From Pseudomonadota bacterium (GTDB lineage: Bacteria > Pseudomonadota > Alphaproteobacteria > Ferrovibrionales > Ferrovibrionaceae): a stretch of DNA of 11,506 bases. Positions 6,609 through 11,506 of the stretch are shown here, in pieces (position 1 is the first letter of the stretch; every line of letters starts with the position of its first letter). The position numbers were made by a program, and so were the translations under genes. The notes beneath the pieces are model-generated. The model saw nothing but the letters and a program-made list of their open reading frames with translations. It ran no database searches and was not told the DNA's origin. Location of the stretch: NCBI GenBank assembly GCA_021793055.1, contig JAJYTL010000079.1, positions 1 to 11,506 of the forward strand. Direction: 5' to 3'.

Positions 6609-7218
6609 CGCCTTGGTGCATCTGATCGACGACGACGAGGGCGTGCGCCAGTCCCTGGCGTTCTCCTTGGCGACAGCCGGACTGGCGGTGCGGATCTACG
6701 AATCGGGCACGGCGTTCCTCGATGCCCTCGCCACCCTGCAGCCCGGCTGTATCGTCAGCGACGTGCGCATGCCGGGAATCGACGGCCTGGAACTGCAGCG
6801 CCGCCTCAACGAGCTCGAGGTGAATCTGCCGGTAATCATCATGACCGGCCACGGCGACGTTTCGCTGGCCGTCGAGGCGATGAAGGCCGGGGCAATCGAC
6901 TTCATTGAAAAGCCCTTCGACGACGAAGTCCTGCTCACCGCCATCCGGATCGCCCTCGACCGCTACAACAAGACCGAGCACCAAAAGGCGGAGCTAGCCG
7001 AAATCCAGAACAAGCTCTGCGCGCTGTCGGCCCGCGAGCGGCAGGTGCTGGATGGCCTCCTGGCCGGACTGCCCAACAAGACCATCGCCTACGACCTCAA
7101 TCTCAGCCCGCGAACCGTCGAGGTGCATCGCGCCAACGTGATGACCAAGATGGGGGCGAGCAGCCTGTCGAACCTCATCCGCATGGCCATCGTCGCGAAC
7201 GTCCTGCCGGGAAGCTGA
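6598..7218 (+). CDS. fixJ: Response regulator FixJ (receiver plus LuxR-type HTH)
   Basis: 206-aa partner of FixL, the usual FixJ length. The receiver domain (about 5-120) has the acidic pocket DDD at 11-13, phospho-acceptor Asp55 in SDVRMPG, TGHGD after strand 4, and the KPF motif in IEKPFDD. The C-terminal LuxR/GerE helix-turn-helix (about 143-200) reads LSARERQVLDGLLAGLPNKTIAYDL followed by LSPRTVEVHRANVMTKM. Phosphorylated FixJ is known to dimerise and activate fixK and nifA promoters in rhizobia. The start ATG lies inside the last codons of fixL (11-nt overlap, ATGGTGAGTAG), indicating co-transcription and coupled translation. The only likely FixJ target visible here is the CGTAG repeat region in front of fixK. 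Confidence 0.95.
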   Translation: MVSSALVHLIDDDEGVRQSLAFSLATAGLAVRIYESGTAFLDALATLQPGCIVSDVRMPGIDGLELQRRLNELEVNLPVIIMTGHGDVSLAVEAMKAGAIDFIEKPFDDEVLLTAIRIALDRYNKTEHQKAELAEIQNKLCALSARERQVLDGLLAGLPNKTIAYDLNLSPRTVEVHRANVMTKMGASSLSNLIRMAIVANVLPGS

Positions 7219-7298
7219 CCGAGCCGCGAGGGCGGCGCCCGCTCTGTTGACCCTGGCCCGCGCCCTGCACGCCATCGTCGCGGCCCCGCGCCGATCGC

Positions 7299-7346
7299 TT
7301 GCGTTAGATCAAAGCGCTTCATACCGGCCCATGTAGTATCTAAATT
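7299..7346 (+). promoter_or_regulatory. Putative FixK-dependent promoter of the single-domain receiver gene
   Basis: TTGCGTTAGATCAA (7299-7312) matches TTG(A/C)-N6-(T/G)CAA exactly and has a perfect ATCAA right half. TAGTAT (7334-7339) matches the -10 hexamer in 5 of 6 positions. It predicts a start near 7346 and puts the box centre at -40.5, as expected for a class II FixK/Fnr promoter. This would make the receiver gene a feedback target of the FixK encoded downstream. Confidence 0.65.
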
Positions 7347-7372
7347 TGGGAGATGTAAGGATACGATTGGGC

Positions 7373-7396
7373 ATGAACGGGCGGCATCGCCAATGA
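7373..7396 (+). other. Possible 7-codon leader ORF overlapping the receiver gene start
   Basis: ATG at 7373 opens a reading frame for MNGRHRQ whose TGA (7394-7396) overlaps the ATG (7393-7395) of the receiver gene as ATGA. AAGGA (7357-7361) lies 11 nt upstream of the leader ATG, whereas the receiver gene itself has no strong Shine-Dalgarno. It could provide translational coupling. It may also be chance: it is very short and there is no conservation evidence. Confidence 0.25.
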
Positions 7397-7770
7397 CCGC
7401 GACATCAGGCATCGTCATGGTTGTCGATGACGACTTGGCGGTTCGCGAATCGCTCAAGTTCGCCCTGGAAATCGAGGGCCTTGAGGTCGCGGCCTGCGGC
7501 AGCGGCGCGGAATTGCTGGCGCATCCGGAGCTGCCGCATGTGGGATGCCTCGTTCTCGACTATAGAATGCCGGCGATGGACGGCCTGGAGGTGATGGAGC
7601 GCCTCGCCTGCCGGAAAATGCGGCCTCCCGTCATTCTCATCACCAGCCACGCCACGACGGCCCTCTGCCAACGCGCCGCCGCGGCGGGCGTGCGCTATGT
7701 TCTGGAGAAGCCGCTTCTCGGCAATGCCCTGGTTAATGGCATTCGGGACGTACTGAACCAACCCGACTGA
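7393..7770 (+). CDS. Single-domain (receiver-only) response regulator of the fix cluster
   Basis: 125-aa CheY-like receiver with no output domain. The phosphorylation site is complete: acidic residues at 12-14, Asp56 in LDYRMPAMDG, Thr84 in ILITSHAT and Lys106 in LEKPL, so it should accept phosphate. It most resembles FixJ/NarL-type receivers. As I recall, a comparable stand-alone receiver lies between fixLJ and fixK2 in Bradyrhizobium and Rhodopseudomonas. It might draw phosphate from FixL as a sink or act in a relay; neither can be shown from sequence. The start at 7393 is the first in-frame ATG after the predicted transcription start. It is separated from fixJ by 174 nt and has its own probable FixK-type promoter, so it is not simply the third gene of the fixLJ operon. 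Confidence 0.88.
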   Translation: MTATSGIVMVVDDDLAVRESLKFALEIEGLEVAACGSGAELLAHPELPHVGCLVLDYRMPAMDGLEVMERLACRKMRPPVILITSHATTALCQRAAAAGVRYVLEKPLLGNALVNGIRDVLNQPD

Positions 7771-7815
7771 CCCGCCGTTTCGTCGCTTCTCCGGGCTGGA
7801 CGCCGCGGCCATTCC

Positions 7816-7838
7816 GGGCCGGGCCTTGGCCCCGGCCG
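7816..7838 (+). terminator. GC-rich hairpin after the receiver gene, weak terminator candidate
   Basis: The segment can fold as GGCCGGG-CC against GGCCCCGGCC with a very short TT loop and one bulge. It lies about 45 nt after the receiver stop and just before the FixJ-type element. No T tract follows, so it may only attenuate read-through or may reflect base composition. Confidence 0.3.
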
Positions 7839-7842
7839 ATGG

Positions 7843-7865
7843 TTACGTAGAAACCCGTAGGGGCT
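7843..7865 (+). promoter_or_regulatory. Putative FixJ-binding element of the fixK promoter
   Basis: Two CGTAG pentamers (7846-7850 and 7856-7860) are repeated with a 10-bp period, one helical turn; the first lies in the palindrome TACGTA (7844-7849). The element ends 69 nt before the chosen fixK ATG. In rhizobia, phosphorylated FixJ binds just upstream of the fixK core promoter. A -10-like TAGAGA (7896-7901, 3/6) would place the element around -45 to -65. No FixK box is seen here, which fits FixJ control rather than autoregulation. The repeat is seen; the assignment is inferred. Confidence 0.5.
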
Positions 7866-7933
7866 AACCCAATATTCCGGCATCGCCATGCGCGGTAGAG
7901 AACGAGCGTGTTCACTGCGCCATGGAGACAACG

Positions 7934-8641
7934 ATGTCGACACAAATTTCCTTCTCGGCGAATCACGGCACGGCGGCGGCCCCGGCGATCTTCGGACACA
8001 CTCCATGGACTGAGGACACGGCGGGCCCGCGGCCCGGCCGCGACCGCGCCCTTATCGTCGGCCCGGTGCAGCATTTCACCCAAGACCAGGAGATCTACGG
8101 CGAGGGCGACGATGCCCCAATCTTCTTCAAGGTGATTTCGGGCGTGGTGCGGACCTGCAAGTTTCTTGGCAACGGCCGGCGCCAGATCGACGCCTTTTAC
8201 GTGCCGGGCGATGTGTTCGGCTTCGAGCCCGGCGCCGCGCACAACTTCTCGGCCGAGGCGGTCTGCGATTGCGCGGTAATTGCGTTTCGCCGCCATGGCG
8301 TCGAAATCCTTGCGGTCACCGACGAGGGGCTCTCGCATCAGATGCTGTCCTATGCCATGGGCAGCCTGGCCCGGGCGCAGGAACACGCGCTGATGCTCGG
8401 CCGCAAGAGCGCCGCCGAAAAGCTCGCCGCCTTCCTTCTCGAATGGGCCGAGCATTCGCCGGATAGCGACGTCGTCAGCCTGGCGATGGCGCGCCAGGAC
8501 ATCGCCGATTACCTCGGCCTTACCATCGAGACCGTGTCGCGCACCCTCTCGCAGCTTGAGCGGGAAGGCATCATCGAACTGCCGACGACGCGCCGCATCC
8601 GGCTGAAGAACGTGACCGCCTTGGAGGACCTCGGCGCCTGA
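7934..8641 (+). CDS. fixK: FixK-type Crp/Fnr-family transcription regulator
   Basis: 235-aa DNA-binding regulator that would relay the FixLJ oxygen signal to microaerobic genes. Cyclic-nucleotide-binding-like beta-roll at about 42-130 (PGDVFGFEPG at 91-100), dimerisation helix about 132-172, and winged helix with recognition helix LGLTIETVSRTLSQL (194-208), whose E-x-x-S-R (Glu199, Ser202, Arg203) reads TTGA/TCAA half-sites. The N-terminal Fe-S cysteines of Fnr are absent, as in FixK. The ATG at 7934 is preferred over the in-frame ATG at 7922 because GGAG lies 6 nt before it and nothing precedes the other. The Bradyrhizobium FixK2 redox Cys183 aligns with Ala186 here (MARQD, 13 residues before Glu199), so this regulator probably lacks that oxidation switch. 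It is probably activated by FixJ. Likely local targets are the three TTG-N8-CAA boxes in this window. Confidence 0.92.
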   Translation: MSTQISFSANHGTAAAPAIFGHTPWTEDTAGPRPGRDRALIVGPVQHFTQDQEIYGEGDDAPIFFKVISGVVRTCKFLGNGRRQIDAFYVPGDVFGFEPGAAHNFSAEAVCDCAVIAFRRHGVEILAVTDEGLSHQMLSYAMGSLARAQEHALMLGRKSAAEKLAAFLLEWAEHSPDSDVVSLAMARQDIADYLGLTIETVSRTLSQLEREGIIELPTTRRIRLKNVTALEDLGA

Positions 8642-8659
8642 CCGGCGCTCGATCGCCGG
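8642..8659 (+). terminator. Small hairpin directly after fixK, weak terminator candidate
   Basis: CCGGCG (8642-8647) pairs with CGCCGG (8654-8659) around CTCGAT, starting at the base after the fixK stop. There is no T tract. It lies in the 79-nt gap between convergent genes, where a terminator is expected, but the evidence is thin. Confidence 0.3.
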
Positions 8660-8720
8660 CGCGGCGCCGCCGCCGCGGCCTCCCCCTGGATCACCGGAAG
8701 ATCCGGGGCCCGGCCGCGGC

Positions 8721-9065
8721 TCAAGGCCGCGCCGGTTCGTTCGCTCTGCGCATGATCTCCGCCCAAAGCCGCGCCCGACGCGACACCTGATCCGAGAGCC
8801 GGGCCAAGGTCTCCGCCTCGGCGGCGCGCAGGCCGCGCCCAGCCTCGGCCGGCGGCATTTCGTAGTACACCGCATTCGTTCCGGCCTCGCGCGCCCAGCC
8901 GTCATCGCCGTCATAGAAAGCGCCGAGCTCCATCGCCAACCGCCGCAGGGGCTTGATCTGGCCGTCCTCCTTCGGCAGCACGGCCATGCGCGGAATCCCC
9001 CACCAGGACAGCAGCGCGTTGATCCGTCTCCGCTTTGCCGCAAGGTCTGCCATATTCGGCTTCAT
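8721..9065 (-). CDS. Uncharacterised 114-aa protein downstream of phaB
   Basis: I do not recognise the family. The ATG at 9065 has a strong AGGAG 7 nt upstream. The protein is basic at the N-terminus, has no signal peptide or membrane segment, and looks largely helical: LAAKRRRINALLSWWGIPRM (8-27), an aromatic central stretch GAFYDGDDGWAREAGTNAVYY (48-68), then a Glu/Ala/Arg-rich helix to the C-terminus. It begins 56 nt after the phaB stop on the same strand and has no promoter of its own, so it is probably co-transcribed with phaB under the same FixK-type control. That suggests a role in PHB or acetoacetyl-CoA metabolism, or at the PHB granule, but nothing in the residues proves it. The translation starts are good enough that I regard it as a real gene. 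Confidence 0.75.
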   Translation of the reverse strand: MKPNMADLAAKRRRINALLSWWGIPRMAVLPKEDGQIKPLRRLAMELGAFYDGDDGWAREAGTNAVYYEMPPAEAGRGLRAAEAETLARLSDQVSRRARLWAEIMRRANEPARP

Positions 9066-9121
9066 GCCACTTCTCCTGAAAATACCGACTGCGCACTCGC
9101 CGCGCGGATCGCGCGCCGCCT

Positions 9122-9847
9122 TCACGTCATGTACTGCCCGCCGTTCGCCGTGATCGTCGCGCCAGTGATGAAGCCGGTGTCCTCGGCGACGAGAAAGCGC
9201 ACGATATTCGCGATCTCGTCCGGGTTTCCGAGGCGGCCGACCGGAATCTGCGACGCGATCTTGGCCAAGGCCTCGGGCGGCACCACCGCGACCATGTCGG
9301 TCATCACATAGCCCGGCGCCACCGCGTTGACGGTGATGCCCTTGGCCGCGGATTCGAGCGCCAGCGCCTTGGTGAAGCCGAGAATGCCGGCCTTCGCGGC
9401 GGCGTAGTTGGTCTGGCCGAGCTGGCCCTTCTGGCCGTTGATCGAGGAGACGTTGACGATGCGCCCAAAGCCGCGCTCGCGCATGCCGCCGATCACGATG
9501 CGGCTCATGTTGAAGCAGGAGGTCAAGTCGGCCGCGATGACCTGATCCCACTGCTGCGGCGACATTTTGTGCAGCATCGAATCGCGGGTGATGCCGGCAT
9601 TGTTGACGAGCACATCGACCGGCGCCGCGAAGGCCTTCTCGACCGCCTGGACGCCGGCCTCGCAGGCCGCGTAATCGGCGACGTCCCAGCGAAACACGGC
9701 GATGCCGGTTTCCTTGTGCAAGGCCGCCGCGGTGGCCTCGTTTCCCACATAGGTCGCGGCGACGCGATAGCCGCCCGCGGCGAGACAGCGCGCGATCGCA
9801 GCGCCGATGCCCCGGGTGCCGCCGGTGACGATTGCCACTCTTGCCAT
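9122..9847 (-). CDS. phaB: Acetoacetyl-CoA reductase PhaB
   Basis: NADPH-dependent short-chain dehydrogenase that reduces acetoacetyl-CoA to (R)-3-hydroxybutyryl-CoA, the monomer for PHB synthase. 241 aa, the normal length. Cofactor motif TGGTRGIG (8-15), structural NNAG (82-85), catalytic Ser135, Tyr148 and Lys152, spaced as in Cupriavidus PhaB. The diagnostic stretch VNVSSINGQKGQLGQTNY (131-148) is nearly identical to the PhaB signature and separates it from FabG-like relatives. The ATG at 9847 is preceded by GGAGG about 10 nt upstream; an in-frame start at 9907 only adds residues unlike the family. First gene of a probable operon with the 114-aa protein. A perfect FixK/FNR box lies 154 nt upstream with a class II promoter arrangement, suggesting induction at low oxygen. 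phaA and phaC are not in the window. Confidence 0.95.
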   Translation of the reverse strand: MARVAIVTGGTRGIGAAIARCLAAGGYRVAATYVGNEATAAALHKETGIAVFRWDVADYAACEAGVQAVEKAFAAPVDVLVNNAGITRDSMLHKMSPQQWDQVIAADLTSCFNMSRIVIGGMRERGFGRIVNVSSINGQKGQLGQTNYAAAKAGILGFTKALALESAAKGITVNAVAPGYVMTDMVAVVPPEALAKIASQIPVGRLGNPDEIANIVRFLVAEDTGFITGATITANGGQYMT

Positions 9848-9965
9848 TTGCTCTTGCCCTCCACCCTCTCGGGGCCGCAACCGGCCGATGCGAGGGGGCG
9901 ACGACATGGTCGCGCGTCGGGCCCGTGGCCCCGCGCTCGCTCCGGCTTTTTTGCGGCCTTACGTG

Positions 9966-10014
9966 CGGCGCCATTCTTGATCGCCCCCGCCGGCGATCCC
10001 TTGATCAGGATCAA
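9966..10014 (-). promoter_or_regulatory. Putative FixK/FNR-dependent promoter of phaB
   Basis: TTGATCAGGATCAA (10001-10014) is a perfect palindromic Fnr/FixK box, TTGATC-N2-GATCAA. On the minus strand, AAGAAT (9978-9973, 4/6 to the -10) predicts a start near 9966 and a box centre at -41.5, the classic class II position. The leader to phaB would be about 119 nt. The box overlaps the stop codon (10013-10011) of the upstream fusion gene, so the promoter sits at the very end of that coding region. A further TTGATC half-site is at 9977-9982. Confidence 0.65.
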
Positions 10015-11506
10015 CGTCGCGGAATCTTTTGCAATTTTTCGCGATTGTGGACTTGCGTCTGGGCCGGCTCGCCCACCGCAGCGATCGGCAGCGACGGGCG
10101 CGCGCGGAGGTGCTTCAGCGCCGTCTCGTAGCCATCCTGCTTGTGCTGGGCGATGGTCTGGGCGGAAAAGTCGTAGTCGGTCGCCGCTGGATCGCCCTTG
10201 CGCGCCGCACGCACGATACGCACGATCGAGGTCTCGGCGCCGCGGCCCATGAGGTGAACGTAGCGCGGACGTTCCTTCAGACGCTCGGCCGCCTCGGGCG
10301 CGACCGAGAGCATGATCTCGGCGACCAGGGCCTGATAATCGTGCACCAGCTCGCGCAACTCGGCGTCGTTGCGGATGCGCTCGCCATAGACGATCTCGTC
10401 GCGCCGCGTCACCACCTCGGCGAGATTGGTCGGCAGCGGCCGCCGCCCCGGGAACAGGTCGACGATCACCACCTCCTTGTTGTCGGCGCCGCTGGTCGAG
10501 AGCACGTGCTCCAAGGGCGAGTTGGAGATGATGCCGCCGTCCCAATAATGACGCCCGTTGATCGTGGTCCAGCGGAACACCGGCGGCAGGCTACAACTGG
10601 CAACGATATGCTCGGGCGTCAGCCGGTCGATTCGCGTATCGAAAAATTCAAGCTGGCCGAGCTCGACATCGACGGCACCGACGAAGAGCCGCACCGGGCT
10701 CTCGGCGAGGCGGGCGAAATCGACATATTTCCGCAGCAAGTCCTTGAGCGGCGCGGTGTCGTAGAAACTGGTCCACTGCAAGGGCAGGGCCTCGCCGCGA
10801 ATCGGCGACGACAGCCAGCGCGGGCGGAAGAACGCGGGCACGCCGAGCGCCATCGCGCGCCAGATCGCGAAGGCGTTGGCGAGATAGGGGCTTGCCATCA
10901 GGCCGGTGTCGAGCGAGAGGTCATTCCAGAAGGCGTCGAGCGCCTGAAAGGCGTGACGCGGATTGGCGGCGACGATGGCGCCGTTCAAGGCACCGACCGA
11001 AATGCCGCCGACGATGCCGGGATAGATGCCCTCCTCCTCCATGGCACGAATGACGCCGCATTCGAAGGCGCCGAGGGCGCCGCCGCCTTGCAGGATCAGA
11101 ACCGTGGTCCGCGCCAGGGCATCAAGATCGGCCTCGGGATCGGCGAGCCGCGCCAGGGCGCCGCCGACATCGGCGCGCTGGCGAATCAGCATCTCGACCG
11201 TATGGGTCTCCGCCGCCGGCCGGCCAGTCGAAAACAGCCCAACGATGCGATTGTCGCGAATATAAAACTCGGCGAAGGCGCCGGCCGCGAGGTCGCCGCG
11301 CCCGATCGCTTGCCCCGCCGCCTCGCTTTCGCCGAGGAAGGTGAAGCTGAAATCGAGAAAATCGCAGAAATAATGCGGCACGTCGTCATACAGGATGCGC
11401 CGCCCGAGCATGTTCTGGGCGGCGACGCGGCCCTGGTTGCGGGCGTTGTCCCAATGGGCCGCGCGCTGGCGCTTGCCTTGGCGGTCTACGTAGTTGGCGG
11501 CGTCGC
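10011..11506 (-). CDS. Flavin reductase C-terminal end fused to patatin-like lipase (5' end outside window)
   Basis: 497 codons are visible, open to the right edge, so an ATG at 11411 that would give a 466-aa product is only internal. The first part, from DAANYVD through RAAHWDNARNQGRVAAQN (before 11411) and VPHYFCDFLDFSF to about 11160, matches the end of the FAD domain and the reductase C-terminal domain of ferredoxin/rhodocoxin-reductase-type flavoproteins. After about 20 linker residues a complete patatin core follows in frame: oxyanion loop GGGALGAF, nucleophile GISVG (Ser codon 11000-10998) and the dyad DGG (Asp codon 10541-10539). The C-terminal part resembles the DUF3734 extension common in alphaproteobacterial patatins. 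The lipase half would hydrolyse acyl esters; the flavin half would move electrons from NAD(P)H. No signal peptide can be judged. Its stop overlaps the phaB FixK box, and phaB follows 163 nt downstream on the same strand. Confidence 0.88.
   Translation of the reverse strand, partial: DAANYVDRQGKRQRAAHWDNARNQGRVAAQNMLGRRILYDDVPHYFCDFLDFSFTFLGESEAAGQAIGRGDLAAGAFAEFYIRDNRIVGLFSTGRPAAETHTVEMLIRQRADVGGALARLADPEADLDALARTTVLILQGGGALGAFECGVIRAMEEEGIYPGIVGGISVGALNGAIVAANPRHAFQALDAFWNDLSLDTGLMASPYLANAFAIWRAMALGVPAFFRPRWLSSPIRGEALPLQWTSFYDTAPLKDLLRKYVDFARLAESPVRLFVGAVDVELGQLEFFDTRIDRLTPEHIVASCSLPPVFRWTTINGRHYWDGGIISNSPLEHVLSTSGADNKEVVIVDLFPGRRPLPTNLAEVVTRRDEIVYGERIRNDAELRELVHDYQALVAEIMLSVAPEAAERLKERPRYVHLMGRGAETSIVRIVRAARKGDPAATDYDFSAQTIAQHKQDGYETALKHLRARPSLPIAAVGEPAQTQVHNREKLQKIPRR

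Noticed and set aside
7922..7933. ATG at 7922 as the fixK start
   Set aside because: It has no ribosome binding site, whereas the ATG at 7934 has GGAG at 6 nt; the four extra codons contain that Shine-Dalgarno.
7733..9043. 436-codon minus-strand frame across fixK and beyond
   Set aside because: It is antisense to fixK and read in a different frame from the 114-aa gene; no domain is recognisable.
8721..9974. A 417-codon minus-strand frame ending in the 114-aa protein
   Set aside because: Its N-terminal 300 codons are an out-of-frame shadow of phaB. The Shine-Dalgarno 7 nt before 9065 sets the real start.
10011..11411. Treating the patatin protein as a complete 466-aa gene starting at 11411
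   Set aside because: The frame stays open upstream and encodes conserved flavoprotein residues, so the 11411 ATG is internal and the gene is partial.

Overview
The window is GC-rich chromosomal DNA, and its gene content points to an alphaproteobacterium. It carries a haem-PAS FixL/FixJ pair followed by a single-domain receiver and a FixK-type Crp/Fnr regulator, the order seen in Bradyrhizobium/Rhodopseudomonas-type genomes. It also has PhaB of the polyhydroxybutyrate (PHB) pathway and a patatin with the C-terminal extension common in that class. No mobile element, tRNA, rRNA or CRISPR array was seen.

Layout: (1) 1-2264, minus strand: a YbhG/YbhF-like export system. The membrane-fusion protein comes first, then a tandem-ATPase ABC subunit that runs off the left edge. 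(2) 2265-2656: divergent control region with a 15-bp tandem repeat, a FixK/FNR-type box and a duplicated ribosome binding site. (3) 2657-3301, plus: exported Spy/CpxP-like LTxxQ protein, followed by a hairpin terminator that could serve both strands. (4) 3444-4612, minus: a two-gene, two-subunit thiamine-diphosphate decarboxylase resembling sulfopyruvate decarboxylase. (5) 4613-5024: divergent control region with a perfect 16-bp-arm palindrome. (6) 5025-8641, plus: fixL-fixJ (overlapping), receiver-only regulator, fixK. (7) 8721-9847, minus: phaB and an uncharacterised 114-aa protein. (8) 10011-right edge, minus: an in-frame fusion of the C-terminal end of a ferredoxin-reductase-type flavoprotein to a patatin-like lipase; its 5' end lies outside the window.

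How it may work together: FixL senses low oxygen and phosphorylates FixJ. FixJ probably acts at the CGTAG direct repeat upstream of fixK. FixK then probably acts at three TTG(A/C)-N6-(T/G)CAA boxes found here, upstream of the receiver gene, the Spy-like gene and phaB. Each has a -10-like hexamer at the spacing of a class II Fnr promoter (box centred near -40.5 or -41.5). If real, the window holds an oxygen-response cascade together with some of its own targets, linking low oxygen to PHB synthesis and to an envelope protein. The gene identities rest on motifs read directly; the regulatory wiring is inference from sequence matches.
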